Origin: Streptomyces sp. 130
GTDB lineage: Bacteria; Actinomycetota; Actinomycetes; Streptomycetales; Streptomycetaceae
NCBI RefSeq assembly: GCF_007096885.1
Contig: NZ_VJNO01000006.1
Location: 182,046 to 246,045, forward strand
Length of the DNA stretch: 64,000 nucleotides
Direction of reading: 5' to 3'
Part shown: one piece after another, positions 18,619 through 26,339 of the stretch
How the letters are laid out: each line of letters starts with the position of its first letter
Position numbering within the stretch: position 1 is the first letter of the stretch
Translations under genes and position numbers: made by a program
The notes under the pieces: generated by a model
What the model was told of the DNA's origin: nothing
The model's database searches: none
The model's input: the letters and a program-made list of their open reading frames with translations, nothing else

Positions 18619-19542
18619 TCACCACGCCACCCGGAAACCGATGTTCCCCGCCGAGCTGTCCACCGTGTTCGAGGTGCGGGCCGCGACCCGGTAGCGGTTG
18701 CAGTACGAGTCGTGGCAGAGGTACGAGCCGCCGCGCATGGTGCGGCGGTCGTCGGTGCCGGGCTGCCAGGTGTCGGCGGACCACTCCCACACGTTGCCGG
18801 CCGTGTTGTACAGGCCGAACCCGTTGGGCGCGTACGTGTGGACGGGGGCCGTGCCCGCGTAGCCGTCCTCCTCCGTGTTACGGGTGGGGAAGGAGCCCTG
18901 CCAGATGTTGCAGCGGTGTTCGCCGTCCGGGGTGAGCTCGTCGCCCCACGGGTAGCGGGCCTGGTCGAGCCCGCCCCGGGCCGCGTACTCCCACTCGGCC
19001 TCGGTGGGGAGCCGGGCCCCGGCCCACTGGCAGTAGGCGAGCGCGTCGCGCCAGGTGACGTGGACGACCGGGTGGTCGCCCCGGTCGCGGATGTGGCTGC
19101 CCGGCCCCTCGGGGACGTCCCAGCGGGCCCCGCTCACCCCGCACCACCAGGGCGTCTGCTGCGGGCGCGGCGAGATTTTGCGGAGGTGGCCGGGCAGGAA
19201 CTTCGCGAAGACGTAGCTCCAGCCGAACTCCTCCGCCTCGGTGCGGTAGCCGGTGGCCTCGACGAAGGCGGCGAACCGGTCATTCGTCACGGCGTACGCG
19301 TCGATCGCGAACGGGCCGACGCTCACCTCGCGCACCGGTCCCTCGGCGTCACCCGCGTTGGCATCGCGGTCCTCGCTGCCCATGCGGAACGTGCCGCCGG
19401 GCAGCTCGACCCGGTCCGCGAAGGCCGCCCCCGGGGCGCGCGGGGCGACCCGCCCGATGCCCAGGACCGGACCGGCAGCGGCGGCCCCGTCCCGGGACGG
19501 GGCGCAGCAGCTCTGGGGAGCGTCGTCGGGGCTGTCGTTCAT
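18619..19542 (-). CDS. Formylglycine-generating enzyme (sulfatase-maturing)
   Basis: This 307-residue member of the SUMF1/FGE fold oxidises the active-site Cys of sulfatases to formylglycine using O2 and copper. The C-terminal signature RGGSYLCHDSYCNRY carries the two reactive cysteines (Cys276 and Cys281, five apart) that bind copper in true FGEs and are absent from most other FGE-sulfatase-domain proteins. LPGGTFRMGSED opens the fold and FGLYNTAGNVWEWSADTW is the conserved core. ATG 19542 is favoured because GAAGG lies upstream at the right distance; ATG 19557 lacks a site. It follows two Cys-type sulfatase genes on the same strand, its obvious clients. The N-terminal tail CCAP may be an extra metal site. 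Confidence 0.92.
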   Translation of the reverse strand: MNDSPDDAPQSCCAPSRDGAAAAGPVLGIGRVAPRAPGAAFADRVELPGGTFRMGSEDRDANAGDAEGPVREVSVGPFAIDAYAVTNDRFAAFVEATGYRTEAEEFGWSYVFAKFLPGHLRKISPRPQQTPWWCGVSGARWDVPEGPGSHIRDRGDHPVVHVTWRDALAYCQWAGARLPTEAEWEYAARGGLDQARYPWGDELTPDGEHRCNIWQGSFPTRNTEEDGYAGTAPVHTYAPNGFGLYNTAGNVWEWSADTWQPGTDDRRTMRGGSYLCHDSYCNRYRVAARTSNTVDSSAGNIGFRVAW

Positions 19543-19627
19543 CGTTGCCTTCGTCATGGTGAAGTCGTGGACGAGGGGCCCCGCACGTGCGAGGCCCGTC
19601 CGATCGTAAGGGCGGCCCTGCGGCCGG

Positions 19628-21823
19628 CTACTCGACGGCCTCCATCGTCTCGGCGACCTCCTCCATGTCCTCCGGCCCCGTGAAGTGCAGGTCCACATGG
19701 ACCAGCGCGTCCCCGGGCTGCGGGAACTCGTCCCCGTAGGCGGTGGAGACCCGGCTCGCGGTGTCCCGGCCGACGTCGAGCCCGTAGCCGGACAGGCGGC
19801 CGGCCGTCATGGGTATCTCCGCGTGCGCGAGCGGTACGCCGCCGGCCTCCAGGGTGACGCCCGCCGACCGGTCGTCCCGGCACCGCAGGCGGAAGCCGGC
19901 CGTGGTGGGGCCGGCGGGCAGCGGGGCGGGCGAGGCGCAGACGACGTGGTCGCCCAGCAGACGGTGCTCGAAGACCAGGTGCCGGTCCTTGACGTACAGC
20001 ACATAGCCGCCGGCCGCGGTGCCGGCCGCGAGCAGCACGCCGTCGGCCGTACGGCGCAGCAGGGCCGTCGCACGCATCGACCGGTTGCTGCCCGTGATGC
20101 GGGGGGGCGCGGGCACGTGGGACGCGCCCGCTTCCAGCCGGACGTGCGTGGCGCCGTGCATGCCCTGTCCGGTGCGCAGCGCCAGGAGCTCCTTCAGTGG
20201 CCGGTCGTCCAGCGGGAAGACCCCGTGCCGGGCCGCCTCCTCCTCCCACAGCCGGCACAGCCCGGCCAGCCGGGCGGGCTGGAGCGCCGCCAGGTCGTGG
20301 CACTCGGAGAAGTCGCGCCGGGTGTCGTACAGCCGCCAGACGTCGTCCTCGTAGGACGTCCCGGGGACGTGGGTGGTGACGGCCTTCCAGCCGTCGTGCC
20401 ACAGCGCGCGGTGCCCCAGCATCTCGAAGTACTGGGTGTCCCTGGGGGCGGGGGCGGTGGCGTCCCCGAGTACGGAGGTGATGCTGCGGCCGTCGAACCG
20501 CTCCTCCTCGACGGGGATGCCGGCGGCGTCCAGCAGGGTGGGCGCGATGTCGACGGCGTGCGCGAACTGGTCGCGGACGCCGCCGCGTTCGGCGATGCCG
20601 CGCGGCCAGTGCACGACCAGGGGGACGCGTACGCCGCCGAGGTCCGTGTACTGCTTGTACAGCCGGAACGGGGTGTTGCTCGCCGTCGCCCAGCCCTCGG
20701 GGTAGTGCGCGGGGCCCTCGGGGCCGCCGAGCGCGTCCAGGCGGGAGAGCTCCTGCTCGACGGTCTGCGGGATGCCGTTGTAGGGGGCGTTGACGTCGAC
20801 CGCGCCCTGCGGGCCGCCCTCCCGGCTGGCGCCGTTGTCGGAGAGCACCAGGACGAGGGTGTTGTCGAGCTCGCCCCACTCCCGCAGGGCGTCGACGACC
20901 CGGCCGAGCTGGGCGTCGGCGTGCTCCAGGAACCCGGCGTACACGGCCTGCAGGTGGGCGTAGAGGCTCCTCTGGTCGTCGGTCAGCTCGTCCCAGGGCG
21001 CGACGCCGGGGTTCCGTTCGGTCAGCTCCGTGCCCTCGGGCACGAGTCCGGCCTCCGTCTGGCGGCGCAGCCGGTCGGCGCGCGTCCGGTCCCAGCCCTT
21101 GGTGAACACGTCCAGATAGCGCTCGGCATAGGCGCGGGGCGCCTGGAGCGGGGCGTGCGTGGCACCGAGGGCGAGGTTCAGGTAGAAGGGGCTGCCGGAG
21201 CGGTACGTGCGGTGCTCGCGCAGGTACGAGATCGCCCGGTCGGCCAGGTCCGCCGACAGGTGGTAGTCCGGGTCCCGCGAGGGCTGCACCGGGTGGTGGT
21301 CCTCGAAGAGCTCCGGGGAGAGCTGGTCGGTGGCCCCGCCCATGAACCCGTAGAACCGGTCGAAGCCGCGGCGCAGCGGCCAGTTGTCGTACGGGCCCGC
21401 CGGGGTGATCTCGTGTCCCGGCGCCAGGTGCCACTTGCCCACCTGGTACGAGCCGTAGCCGTGCGGGCGCAGCAGGTCCGGCAGCAGCGGGACGTCCGGG
21501 TCGATCCGGCCGCGCGAGTTCTCGAAACCGGTGTCGGTGTCCGCGATGAAGCGCATGCCGAGGCGGTGGTTGTTCCGGCCCGTGAACAGGCTCGCCCGGG
21601 TGGGCGAACACATCGGGTTGACGTGGAAGTTGGTGAAGCGCAGGCCGTTCTCCGCCAGCGCGTCGATGGTGGGCGTGCGGATCTCGGAGCCGTAGCAGCC
21701 GAAGTCCGACCAGCCCGTGTCGTCCAGGACCACCGTCAGGATGTTGGGGCGGCCGGGCGCCGGCGGGGCGGGCCACCACGGCGTGGACTCGGCGGCCGTG
21801 CGGCCGGGGGCGGCGGTGCTCAC
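19628..21823 (-). CDS. Type I (formylglycine-dependent) sulfatase, long form
   Basis: This 731-residue sulfatase has the modification motif Cys72-Ser-Pro-Thr-Arg76, followed by ASLFTGRNNHRLG, the metal ligands in VVLDDTGWSD (Asp34/Asp35), VGKWHL, and the second ligand pair in VLSDNGASREGG. The first 480 residues are the arylsulfatase core; the rest is a beta-rich domain (AGGYVLYVKDRHLVFEH) seen in long bacterial arylsulfatases. No signal peptide is visible, so the cytoplasmic FGE can modify it before folding. The GTG start overlaps the preceding sulfatase stop (GTGA), with GGAGA upstream. The substrate is unknown. Confidence 0.88.
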   Translation of the reverse strand: MSTAAPGRTAAESTPWWPAPPAPGRPNILTVVLDDTGWSDFGCYGSEIRTPTIDALAENGLRFTNFHVNPMCSPTRASLFTGRNNHRLGMRFIADTDTGFENSRGRIDPDVPLLPDLLRPHGYGSYQVGKWHLAPGHEITPAGPYDNWPLRRGFDRFYGFMGGATDQLSPELFEDHHPVQPSRDPDYHLSADLADRAISYLREHRTYRSGSPFYLNLALGATHAPLQAPRAYAERYLDVFTKGWDRTRADRLRRQTEAGLVPEGTELTERNPGVAPWDELTDDQRSLYAHLQAVYAGFLEHADAQLGRVVDALREWGELDNTLVLVLSDNGASREGGPQGAVDVNAPYNGIPQTVEQELSRLDALGGPEGPAHYPEGWATASNTPFRLYKQYTDLGGVRVPLVVHWPRGIAERGGVRDQFAHAVDIAPTLLDAAGIPVEEERFDGRSITSVLGDATAPAPRDTQYFEMLGHRALWHDGWKAVTTHVPGTSYEDDVWRLYDTRRDFSECHDLAALQPARLAGLCRLWEEEAARHGVFPLDDRPLKELLALRTGQGMHGATHVRLEAGASHVPAPPRITGSNRSMRATALLRRTADGVLLAAGTAAGGYVLYVKDRHLVFEHRLLGDHVVCASPAPLPAGPTTAGFRLRCRDDRSAGVTLEAGGVPLAHAEIPMTAGRLSGYGLDVGRDTASRVSTAYGDEFPQPGDALVHVDLHFTGPEDMEEVAETMEAVE

Positions 21824-23286
21824 CGGGCGTCTCCCTCGCTCCGGCGCCGCTGCCGGCGCCGGTCCTGGATGCGGGCCTCCAGGTCGTCCAGCCACTGACT
21901 GGACTCGACCAGGACGGGAGGCCGGTCGTCCCGCCAGGCCTCGTCACCGTTGTGGCGCGGCTGGTCGAGTACGTGGATTCCGGCGCGGCCGGGCTCCTGG
22001 TGGGCGGCGAAGTACGTGTCCATGGCGTCGTCCAGCGCGTCGCGCCGGTCCCGCAGCCCGGGGGCGTCGATCACGTTGACCGTCTCGCGCGGGTCGCGGT
22101 CCAGGTCGAACATCTCGTGCGGGCCGTCCGGGAAGCGGCGGACGAGCTTGTGGCGGTCCGAGCGCACCATGCGGAGGTTGCCGTACTCCGCGAAGACCAG
22201 TTCGCCCGAGCCGGGCAGCGGCGCGCCGAGCAGCGCGTCCCGGTAGCTGCGGCCCGGGTACGGGGTCGAGCGGTCGTCGGGCAGGCCGGCGTCGGCGGTG
22301 TCGAGCAGGGTCCGGAAGGTGTCGACGTGGCTGACGTTCTCCTTGCGCCGCTGGCCGCCCAGGACCGAGCCGGGGTGGTTGACGATGAGCGGCACGCGGA
22401 TGGACTCGTCCACCACGTTGTAGGGCAGGGTGGCGTTGCCCTTGCCCCAGAGGCCGTGGTGGCCCGTGTTCAGCCCGTGGTCGCTGGTGTAGATCACCAG
22501 GGTGTCGTCGCGGAGGTCCAGCGAGTCCAGCTCGTCCAGGACCCGGCCCACCTGGTCGTCGATGTCGGTGACGGCCGCGTAGTACTGGGCCAGGGCCTCG
22601 CGCGGGTCGTCGCGCGACGGGTAGAGCGACTCCGAGCGCGGGCGGCCGAAGGGGTGGGTGACGTCCTCGGGGATGTCCCGGAAGGTGGCCCGCCGGTAGC
22701 GCTCCACCAGGCGTTCGGGTGCGCCGGCCCAGGGGCTGTGGGTGGCGAGGTGGCCGACGAAGAGGAAGAACGGCCGGTCCTCGTCCCGGTTGCGCAGGAA
22801 CTCGATGGCGCGGTCGGTGATGGCGTGCCGGTCGTAGCGCTTCTCGACGGGCTCGGTGCGCTGCCACGGGGTGTGGTAGCCCTCCGCCTCGGAGACGGGC
22901 GCGCTGCGCGAGTACCAGAAGTCGAAGCCGCGAGCGGGGCGCTCGCCGTGGCCCAGGTGCCACTTGCCGCTCAGCCCGGTGACGTACCCCCGCTCCTGGA
23001 GGACCTCGCTGACCAGGCGCTCGCCCTTCAGCCACTCGACGGAGCGGACCTCGGGGTCCGCCTCGGCGAGGTAGTCGTGCACGCCGTGCTGCGAGGGCAG
23101 CCGGCCGGTGAAGAAGGACGCCCGGGCGGGGGAGCAGACCGGGGAGGGGGTGTAGGCGTTGTCGAAGACCACGCCCGTCCGCGCGAGGTGATCCAGATTG
23201 GGGGTCTGCACCTCGGAATTCCCGTAGCACCCGGCGGCCCACTGCGCGTGGTCGTCGGTGAGGAAGACAAGGATGTTCGACGGCAT
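21820..23286 (-). CDS. Type I (formylglycine-dependent) sulfatase, short form
   Basis: This 488-residue sulfatase starts MPSNILVFLTDDHAQ (metal ligands Asp11/Asp12). The formylglycine site is Cys51-Ser-Pro-Ala-Arg55 with FFTGRLPSQHGVHDYL after it. Other family features are GLSGKWHLGH, GHLATHSPW, and YTSDHGLNTGHHGLWGKGN. The overall layout resembles choline-sulfatase and heparan N-sulfatase-like enzymes. No signal peptide is seen. ATG 23286 has GGAG eight bases upstream. It is the first gene of the minus-strand sulfatase-sulfatase-FGE operon and is divergent from the MFS transporter, with two GntR-type operators between them. Confidence 0.88.
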   Translation of the reverse strand: MPSNILVFLTDDHAQWAAGCYGNSEVQTPNLDHLARTGVVFDNAYTPSPVCSPARASFFTGRLPSQHGVHDYLAEADPEVRSVEWLKGERLVSEVLQERGYVTGLSGKWHLGHGERPARGFDFWYSRSAPVSEAEGYHTPWQRTEPVEKRYDRHAITDRAIEFLRNRDEDRPFFLFVGHLATHSPWAGAPERLVERYRRATFRDIPEDVTHPFGRPRSESLYPSRDDPREALAQYYAAVTDIDDQVGRVLDELDSLDLRDDTLVIYTSDHGLNTGHHGLWGKGNATLPYNVVDESIRVPLIVNHPGSVLGGQRRKENVSHVDTFRTLLDTADAGLPDDRSTPYPGRSYRDALLGAPLPGSGELVFAEYGNLRMVRSDRHKLVRRFPDGPHEMFDLDRDPRETVNVIDAPGLRDRRDALDDAMDTYFAAHQEPGRAGIHVLDQPRHNGDEAWRDDRPPVLVESSQWLDDLEARIQDRRRQRRRSEGDAR

Positions 23287-23319
23287 GAACGGACTCCAGC
23301 TTCTGTTGAACGCCGCCCC

Positions 23320-23348
23320 AACTTAAAGATTGGACCTCTGGATGTCCA
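23320..23348 (-). promoter_or_regulatory. Promoter of the sulfatase operon with operator O1
   Basis: On the minus strand TGGACA (23348-23343), a 17-base spacer and TAAGTT (23325-23320) form a reasonable vegetative promoter. Operator O1, TGGAC-N8-GTCCA at 23331-23348, covers its -35 and spacer, so a bound repressor would block it. O1 and O2 (23393-23410) share the same half-sites, centred 62 bp apart. Confidence 0.6.
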
Positions 23349-23352
23349 TCCC

Positions 23353-23411
23353 TTGACAGGTGCCTTCGCTCACCTTTACATAGCTGAAGCCTTGGACCAC
23401 CAGAGGTCCAA
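23353..23411 (+). promoter_or_regulatory. Promoter of the MFS-GntR operon with operator O2
   Basis: TTGACA (23353-23358) and TTACAT (23376-23381), 17 bases apart, form a strong -35/-10 pair; transcription should start near 23388. Operator O2 is a perfect 7-bp inverted repeat, TTGGACC-N6-GGTCCAA at 23392-23411, just downstream of that start. In addition, 15 bases at 23327-23341 are the exact reverse complement of 23400-23414, tying O1 and O2 together. The arrangement suggests a looped GntR complex shutting both divergent promoters. Confidence 0.65.
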
Positions 23412-23441
23412 TCTCCTAGCTCAGTTCTGAGGGAGCCCTCG

Positions 23442-24902
23442 ATGACCCCCGTCGATCGCACACCGGGAAGCCGCGCAGCGGCGAGCCGGCGCCCGGCCAC
23501 CGCGTGGCTGGTGACGGCGCTCCTGCTCTCCGTGGGCAGTTACCAGCTCAACAACACGATGGTCGGCCCGGCCAACGCGAAGATCATCGAGAGCCTGCAC
23601 ACGGACACGGCGACCGTCGGTCTCGCGCAGACCCTCTTCTCGATCGTCGGCGCCATCTCGGCCATCGTCGTGACCCGCATCAGCGACTGGACTGGACGCC
23701 GCCGCGCCCTGCTGTTCAGCCTGTGCTCGCTCGTCGTCGGCAACGTGATCGTGGCGCTCGCCCCCGGCGTCGGCGTCTACATCGCCGGCCGTGCCCTGTC
23801 CGGCATGTGCGGCGCCGTCTTCGCCTTCGCGTTCCTGATCCTCCACGACCTGCTCGACCTCAGGACCTTCAGCAAGGCGCTCGCGGTCATCGCCGCCATC
23901 AAGGCGGGCCTCGGGGGCATCGAGGCCGTCGTCAGCGGCAGCATCGTCGACTCGTTCGGCTACCGGGGCGTCTTCTGGTGCATGGTCGCCTTCACGCTGG
24001 TGGCCGTCGTCTGCGTCCACTTCGTCGTCCCCGAGATCACCCCGGCCGAGAAGCGGCGCCTGGACTGGCAGGGCTCGGTCGTGATCGCCCTCGGCCTGGC
24101 CGGTCTCTCGCTGACCCTCTCCCAGGGCGGCAAGTGGGGCTGGTCGAGCCCCGGCACGCTCGCCGCCCTCGTCGGCGGCCTTGTCTTCCTGTGCAGCTTC
24201 CCCTTGGTCGAGAAGCGCGTGACGGAGCCGCTGATCCGGACCAGCGAGCTCGCCTCCCGCAAGGCGTGGCCCCTGCTGCTCACCAACGTCCTCACGCTCG
24301 CCGGCGCGGGCGCGGCCACGCTGTTCGTCCTGCCGCTGCTCGCGCAGAACGAGAGCGGCGGCTTCGGGATGAACGCCACCACGGCGGCCCTGCTCTACAC
24401 GATGCCGGTCTCCGTGGTCGGCTTCGCCTTCGCCCCGGTCGCCGGGACGTACGCACCCCGGATCGGCTGGCGCGTCATCCTGCTCGCCGGCCTGATCATC
24501 ACGGTCGCCGGCCTCGCCGTGCTCGCCGCCTTCAGCGACAACTCCAAGGTCGCCTTCGCGATGACGCTCCTGCTCGGCGCCTGCTACACCGGCCTGGTCC
24601 TGACCGCCCTCGACGGCCTGGGCGTGCTGCTGTCGTCCGCCGAGGCGCCCGGTGCGCTGACCGGCTTCAACACCGCCGCCTTCGGCATCGGCGCCTCGCT
24701 CGGCATCGCGGTCAGCAGCGGCATCATCACCCAGCACCAGGTGCACGGTGCGGCCACGCACAGCGGTTACGCCACCGCGCTGTGGACGTGCACCGGTCTG
24801 GCCCTCCTCGGCCTGCTCGTCTCCTTGCTCATCCCCCGTACCAGCGTCGGCGAGGTGGCCGAGGACCGGTCCCGTCAGGGAGCCGCGGCGGCCTCCCGCT
24901 AG
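23442..24902 (+). CDS. MFS transporter, 14-segment (DHA2-like) type
   Basis: This 486-residue membrane protein has about fourteen hydrophobic segments. Motif A is RISDWTGRRRALL after the second segment, and GFNTAAFGIGASLGIAVSSGI lies near the C-terminus. DHA2-like members export drugs or carry metabolites; here the position, divergent from two sulfatases and in front of a GntR gene, suggests a carrier for the sulfated substrate or its product. The ATG at 23442 has GAGGGAG upstream. Confidence 0.87.
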   Translation: MTPVDRTPGSRAAASRRPATAWLVTALLLSVGSYQLNNTMVGPANAKIIESLHTDTATVGLAQTLFSIVGAISAIVVTRISDWTGRRRALLFSLCSLVVGNVIVALAPGVGVYIAGRALSGMCGAVFAFAFLILHDLLDLRTFSKALAVIAAIKAGLGGIEAVVSGSIVDSFGYRGVFWCMVAFTLVAVVCVHFVVPEITPAEKRRLDWQGSVVIALGLAGLSLTLSQGGKWGWSSPGTLAALVGGLVFLCSFPLVEKRVTEPLIRTSELASRKAWPLLLTNVLTLAGAGAATLFVLPLLAQNESGGFGMNATTAALLYTMPVSVVGFAFAPVAGTYAPRIGWRVILLAGLIITVAGLAVLAAFSDNSKVAFAMTLLLGACYTGLVLTALDGLGVLLSSAEAPGALTGFNTAAFGIGASLGIAVSSGIITQHQVHGAATHSGYATALWTCTGLALLGLLVSLLIPRTSVGEVAEDRSRQGAAAASR

Positions 24903-24960
24903 ATTCATTGCGACCGGCGGCACCGCACGGCTGCGGGCGGCTCATGACGATGGAGAACCC

Positions 24961-25704
24961 TTGACACGGCTACGAACGCTCCGCGCCCAGGCGGCGGAAG
25001 AGCTCCGCGCGCTGATCGCAAGCGACTACAGCCCCGGGGACCGGCTGCCCCCCGAGGCCGAACTCGCCAAGCGGATCGGGCTGAGCCGCAACACCGTCCG
25101 CGAGGCCGTCGCCCTCCTCGTCTCCGAAGGGCTCGTCCAGCGGCGCTGGGGCGTGGGCACGACCGTCCTCGCCCCGGTCCCGCCGGCCTCCTTCAGCGTC
25201 ACCGACATCATCCCCGTCAAGGAGATCATCCAGGGCGCGGGCCGCGAACCGGGCCTCTCCCACTGGCACCACGCCTCGGTCCGGCCCGACCCGGAGATCG
25301 CGGCCCACCTCGACCTGCCCGAGGAGGAGGCGGAGACCTGGTACGTGGAGCGCGTCTTCACGGTCGACGGGCGGCCCGCCGTCCACCTGCGCGACTGGTG
25401 CCTCAAGACCATCGGCGGCCGGCCCGTCGACCTGACCCACCTGCACGACGTGGAGGTCGACTTCATCGGCCTCCTGCGGGAGCAGTCCGGCGAGATCCTG
25501 CACCGCATGGAGGGCAAGCTCCAGGGCGCCCTGTCCGGCGAGGCGTTCGCCACGCCCGCGAACCCGGGGCCGGTCCCGCTCGTGCAGATCACCCAGACCT
25601 GCTACACGACGGGCGGCTCGGCCGTCGTCTACTCGATCGTGCAGTTCGACACGAGCGTGGTGGACCTGACGATCCGCCGGGCGTTCACGGGGACGGAGGG
25701 GTAG
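24961..25704 (+). CDS. GntR-family regulator, HutC/UTRA subfamily
   Basis: This 247-residue regulator has an N-terminal GntR winged helix (SPGDRLPPEAELAKRIGLSRNTVREAVALLVSEGLV, in two halves about residues 22-57) and a C-terminal UTRA ligand domain (about 85-240) typical of regulators of sugar or amine catabolism. The TTG at 24961 is chosen because GGAG lies seven bases upstream and the frame has no other start between the transporter stop and the HTH. It is 58 bases after the MFS gene. It is the obvious candidate to bind the two TGGAC-N8-GTCCA operators before that operon. Confidence 0.87.
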   Translation: MTRLRTLRAQAAEELRALIASDYSPGDRLPPEAELAKRIGLSRNTVREAVALLVSEGLVQRRWGVGTTVLAPVPPASFSVTDIIPVKEIIQGAGREPGLSHWHHASVRPDPEIAAHLDLPEEEAETWYVERVFTVDGRPAVHLRDWCLKTIGGRPVDLTHLHDVEVDFIGLLREQSGEILHRMEGKLQGALSGEAFATPANPGPVPLVQITQTCYTTGGSAVVYSIVQFDTSVVDLTIRRAFTGTEG

Positions 25705-25724
25705 CCCCCCCGCCCGCCCCCCAC

Positions 25725-25754
25725 GGCGAACAGGCGACATGTCGCATGTTCGCC
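25725..25754. repeat. 30-bp near-perfect palindrome after the GntR gene
   Basis: Outer arms GGCGAACA and TGTTCGCC flank the 12-bp palindrome GCGACATGTCGC with a single mismatched pair, so 28 of 30 bases are symmetrical. It lies 20 bases after the GntR stop with no T-run. It may be the operon terminator, an operator for the next genes, or both. It does not match the paired GntR operators at 23.3 kb. Confidence 0.6.
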
Positions 25755-25909
25755 ACCCGCGACTCCTATGCCCCACCGCGACGCCGACCCCAGGATGTCC
25801 GGCAACGGGCCGCGCGGCTGCCTCAGCGGTCGCCCGGCCCGTCCCCGTGCTCCCGTTCGTCCGTCGCCCGGCAGCCGATGCCGTGGCCGCACCGCGCCAG
25901 GAGGCCACG

Positions 25910-26278
25910 ATGTCCACCGGTCCCGCCGGGCGCGCCGGAGTGGCGGCGCGCGGCACCGCGGTCCTCGCCGCCGCGCTCACCCCCGCGCTCCCCGGCCCCG
26001 TGCTCCCCGCACAGGCGGCGTCGCCGGAGCCGGCCGGCGTCACCACGCGGAGCACCGCCCCGCACCGCGACACGCTCGCCCCGGTCACCGGGGGCACGGT
26101 CACCGACACCTCCGCGCGCGTCCCGGTCGCCCTCGAACCGGTCGCGGGCACGGCCACCGCCGTCCCGCACCACCCGCGCACCGGCGCGGAGCACGTCACG
26201 CTCCGGGCCACCGCCCGGGACGACGCCGGCCGCCGCACCCGGCAGACCGCGGTCCGGGCATACGCGCTGCGCCGCTGA
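25910..26278 (+). CDS. Small exported protein, possible remnant of a subtilase C-terminus
   Basis: This 122-residue protein begins MSTGPAGRAG with GGAGG five bases before the ATG. A signal-peptide-like segment (GTAVLAAALTPALPGPVLPA, ending AQA) is followed by about 80 residues. The end (HVTLRATARDDAGRRTRQTAVRAYALRR) resembles, from memory, the C-terminal beta domain of streptomycete S8 peptidases, but no catalytic domain is present. It precedes a real subtilase gene by 61 bases on the same strand. It could be a deletion remnant keeping signal and tail, or a small partner protein. Confidence 0.5.
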   Translation: MSTGPAGRAGVAARGTAVLAAALTPALPGPVLPAQAASPEPAGVTTRSTAPHRDTLAPVTGGTVTDTSARVPVALEPVAGTATAVPHHPRTGAEHVTLRATARDDAGRRTRQTAVRAYALRR

Positions 26279-26339
26279 CCGAGGCGCGGGAGGAGCCGGA
26301 ACCGCAAGCCCACTCCTACGAGGAAGGGTCCACCTCTCC

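Noticed and set aside
24944..24964. Short frame ATGACGATGGAGAACCCTTGA before the GntR gene
   Set aside because: Its GGAG is better explained as the ribosome-binding site for the TTG start of the GntR gene at 24961; six codons with no other support.
25725..25754. Possible SOS (LexA) box because of CGAAC...GTTCG
   Set aside because: The half-sites are 16 bases apart, whereas actinobacterial LexA boxes have them almost adjacent.
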